Assembly (NCBI RefSeq): GCF_001668625.1
Contig: NZ_LZLJ01000042.1
Coordinates: 1-44,537 of the forward strand
DNA from: Mycobacterium sp. 1274756.6
GTDB lineage: Bacteria; Actinomycetota; Actinomycetes; Mycobacteriales; Mycobacteriaceae
Reading direction: 5' to 3'
DNA length: 44,537 nucleotides
This document shows positions 42,159-44,537 of the stretch, one piece after another. The notes beneath the pieces are model-generated. The model had not been told where the DNA came from, did no database searches, and worked only from the letters and a program-made list of their open reading frames with translations. How positions within the stretch are numbered: the first letter of the stretch is position 1; each line of letters begins with the position of its first letter. Made by a program: the position numbers and the translations under genes.

Positions 42159-44477
42159 GTGTTCGCCTGGTGGGGTCGGATCGTCTATCGATACCGGTTC
42201 ATCGTGATCGGCGTGATGGTCGCGGTGTGCCTCGGCGGCGGTGTTTTCGGGATGAGCCTGGGCGACCACGTCACCCAGAGCGGCTTCTACGACGACGGCA
42301 GCGAATCGGTGCAGGCCTCCATCGCCGGTGACGACACCTACGGACGGGACCGCACCAGCCACGTGGTGGCCGTGTTCACCCCACCGGACGGCAAAACCGT
42401 CGACGACAAGGCCTGGCAGAAGGAGATCGTCGACGAGTTGAACACCTTCGTCGACGAGCACGAGGACCAGGTCGTGGGCTGGGTCGGCTGGCTGCGCGCC
42501 CCCACCAGCGAAGACCCGGTGGTCAAGGGGATGGCCACCGAGGACCGCAAACACACGTTCGTGTCGATTCCGCTCAAGGGCGACGACGACGACGAGATCT
42601 TGAACAACTACCGCGCCGACACCGGCGGGGTCGCCCCCGACCTGGCCAAACTCAACGGCGGCCGGGTGGAGCTGGCGGGGCTGCAGCCGATCGCCGACGC
42701 GTTGACCGGCACCATCGCCACCGACCAGCGCCGCATGGAGGTGCTGGCGCTGCCGCTGGTGGCCGTCGTGCTGTTCTTCGTGTTCGGCGGGGTGGTCGCC
42801 GCGGTGCTGCCGGTGCTGGTGGGCGGGCTGTCCATCGCCGGGGCGATGGGCATCCTGCGCGGGATCGCCATGTTGGGCCCGGTGCATTTCTTCGCCCAAC
42901 CGGTCGTCTCACTGATCGGGTTGGGCATCGCGGTGGACTACGGGCTGTTCGTGGTCAGCCGGTTCCGCGAGGAGATCGCCGAGGGCTATGACACCGAGGC
43001 CGCGGTGCGGCGCACGGTGATCACCGCCGGGCGCACCGTGGTGTTCTCGGCGGTGCTGATCATCGCCTCCGGCGCCAGCCTGCTGTTGTTGCCGCAGGGC
43101 TTCGTCAAGTCGCTGACCTACGCGCTGATCGCCGCGGTGTCGCTGGCGGCGCTGCTGTCGATCACGCTGCTGCCGGCCATCCTCGGTGTGCTGGGCAGCC
43201 ACGTCGACGCGTTGGGGGTGCGCACGTTGCTGCGCATCCCGTTGCTGCGCGACACCCCGTTCCTGCGCCGCATCGTCGACTGGTTCGCCGAGAAGACCCA
43301 GAAGACCAAGACCCGCGAGGAGGTCGAGGCCGGGTTCTGGGGCCGGTTGACCAACTTCGTGATGAAACGCCCGTTGATCTTCGCCATCCCGATCATCATC
43401 GGCATGATCATGCTGATCATCCCGCTGAACAAGATGGCGCTGGGCGGCATGAGTGAGAAGTATCTGCCGCCGGACAACCCGGCGCGGGTGGCCCAGGAGG
43501 ACTTCGACCACCTGTTCCCCAGTTACCGCACCGAACAGTTGACCCTGGTGATCAGCAGCACCGACGGCAGCAAGGTCACCGACGCGCAGGTCAACGACAT
43601 CCGCAGTAAGGCGGGCGCGATCTCCGGGTTCACCGACGACCACTGGGAGGAGCGGCCGTGTCCGGAGATCGCCGACGGGCCGTGCGTCGACGGTCATCCC
43701 AAAGACGACTCGATCCGGGTGATCCAGAGCGGGCTGGAGAACCGCAACGAGGCCGCGCACAAGATCAAGGAGTTGCGTGACATCACCCCGCCCAAGGGGC
43801 TGACGGTCTGGGTGGGCGGCACGCCCGCGCTGGAGCAGGACAGCATCCACAGCCTGATCGCCAAGGCACCGCTGATGCTGGTGGTTTTGCTCACCACCAC
43901 CATGCTGCTGATGTTCCTGGCGTTCGGGTCGCTGGTGTTGCCGATCAAGGCCGCGGTGATGAGCGTGCTGACGCTCGGCTCGACGATGGGGATCTTGACC
44001 TGGATCTTCGTCGACGGGCATTTCTCCGGGATACTGAACTTCACCCCGACACCGCTGATGGTGGTGATCATCGCGCTTGTCGTGGCGGTCGGCTACGGGC
44101 TGGCCACCGACTACGAGGTGTTCCTGGTCTCCCGGATGGTGGAGGCTCGCGAGTCGGGTATGTCGACCACCGAATCCATCCGGATCGGTACCGCGACCAC
44201 CGGGCGGCTGATCACCGCGGCGGCCCTGGTGCTGGCCGTGGTCGCCGGCTCGTTCGTCTTCTCCGACCTGGTGATGATGAAGTATCTGGCGTTCGGGTTG
44301 ATGGCTGCGCTGCTGCTCGACGCCACCGTGGTGCGGATGTTCCTGGTGCCCTCGGTGATGAAGCTGCTCGGCGACGACTGCTGGTGGGCCCCGCGCTGGA
44401 TGAAGCGGCTGCAGAACCGGATCGGGCTCGGCGAGATCCACCTGCCCGACGAACGCAAACGCCCGGTGGTGCGCAGC
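42159..44477 (+). CDS. mmpL3: Trehalose monomycolate exporter MmpL3, 3' end cut
   Basis: RND-family transporter that flips and exports trehalose monomycolate across the inner membrane. The start MFAWWGRIVYRYRFIVIG is diagnostic. Twelve membrane segments are visible. The proton-relay Asp-Tyr pairs are D260-Y261 (GIAVDYGLF) and D651-Y652 (GLATDYEVF), near the M. tuberculosis 256/257 and 645/646. Coding agrees with MmpL3 through LGEIHLPDERKRPVV. From 44478 the sequence is an inverted copy of 44134-44189, so the C-terminal tail is lost to a foldback at the window end, although the frame stays open to the last base. GTG 42159 has AAGGAG 5 nt upstream. It is the last gene of the trmB-NYN-mmpL3 unit. 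Confidence 0.95.
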
Positions 44478-44533
44478 ACCGATCCGGATGGATTCGGTGG
44501 TCGACATACCCGACTCGCGAGCCTCCACCATCC
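44134..44533. repeat. Perfect 56-bp inverted repeat (foldback) at window end
   Basis: Bases 44134-44189 inside mmpL3 recur exactly, reverse-complemented, at 44478-44533, with a 288-nt spacer and 4 unmatched terminal bases. A perfect inverted copy of coding sequence in the last 60 bases of a contig is typical of an assembly or amplification chimera. A real inversion cannot be excluded from the sequence alone. Confidence 0.9.
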
Positions 44534-44537
44534 ACGA

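Noticed and set aside
42909..44531. Long minus-strand reading frame of 540 codons opposite mmpL3
   Set aside because: It is antisense to a clear mmpL3, has low-complexity composition (Gln, His, Asp, Arg), and its first residues come from the foldback copy of mmpL3.
1..44537. CRISPR arrays, tRNA or rRNA genes, insertion sequences, prophage
   Set aside because: No periodic repeats, cloverleaf-like sequences, transposase or phage motifs were recognised in the intergenic regions, nearly all of which are under 200 bp.

Overview
The window reads as a very GC-rich actinobacterial chromosome segment, almost certainly from a non-tuberculous member of the Mycobacteriaceae. It carries aftD at one end and mmpL3 at the other, joined by a gene order that runs parallel, in inverted orientation, to the M. 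tuberculosis stretch Rv0236c to Rv0206c. Many starts are GTG, and several genes look leaderless (TANNNT followed 5-8 nt later by ATG or GTG), which is typical of mycobacteria. I cannot name the species from the sequence. Orthologue names are from memory of family sequences and gene order, not from a search.

Layout. (1) 1-150 is C-rich low complexity, probably a contig-end artefact. (2) 150-5372: C-terminal part of AftD, a lipase-maturation-factor-like membrane protein and GabD1. (3) 5392-9069: a TetR-pirin-R2-like oxidase operon divergent from an alpha/beta hydrolase; a 29-codon DUF899 remnant precedes the hydrolase. (4) 9086-17204: cell-envelope block with a thiolase, an acyltransferase-3 (Rv0228 type), a DUF3068 protein (Rv0227c type), polytopic membrane proteins, a GT4 glycosyltransferase and a methyltransferase. 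(5) 17202-27675: an aldehyde dehydrogenase behind a perfect KstR-type operator, then a block that differs from the M. tuberculosis order: a DUF4173-type membrane protein, an encapsulated-ferritin-like protein with an encapsulin-targeting tail, FadE5, a small Arg-rich ORF, a hemerythrin-like/DUF2249 protein with a divergent Cys-containing HTH regulator, a methyltransferase, a DHFR/RibD-like reductase, arylamine N-acetyltransferase and a PlsC-like acyltransferase. (6) 27689-37893: lipid metabolism, with a WS/DGAT acyltransferase, LipC, tandem paralogous single-pass membrane proteins, LipW, a two-gene acyl-CoA dehydrogenase pair, a double-hotdog hydratase and a FadE3-type dehydrogenase. (7) 38004-44537: pckA, a small hypothetical, and the trmB-NYN-mmpL3 operon. 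mmpL3 is cut by a 56-bp foldback at the window end.

Together the genes serve envelope building (AftD, DUF3068, GT, acyltransferase, MmpL3), fatty-acid, sterol and storage-lipid turnover (FadE enzymes, thiolase, hydratase, LipC, LipW, WS/DGAT, KstR-linked ALDH), gluconeogenesis (PckA) and metal or redox proteins (R2lox, pirin, EncFtn, hemerythrin-like protein). The most unusual item is the orphan encapsulin cargo (EncFtn) at 20501-20881: its ferroxidase residues and C-terminal loading tag are visible, but no shell gene is present in the window. No tRNA, rRNA, IS element or CRISPR array was seen.
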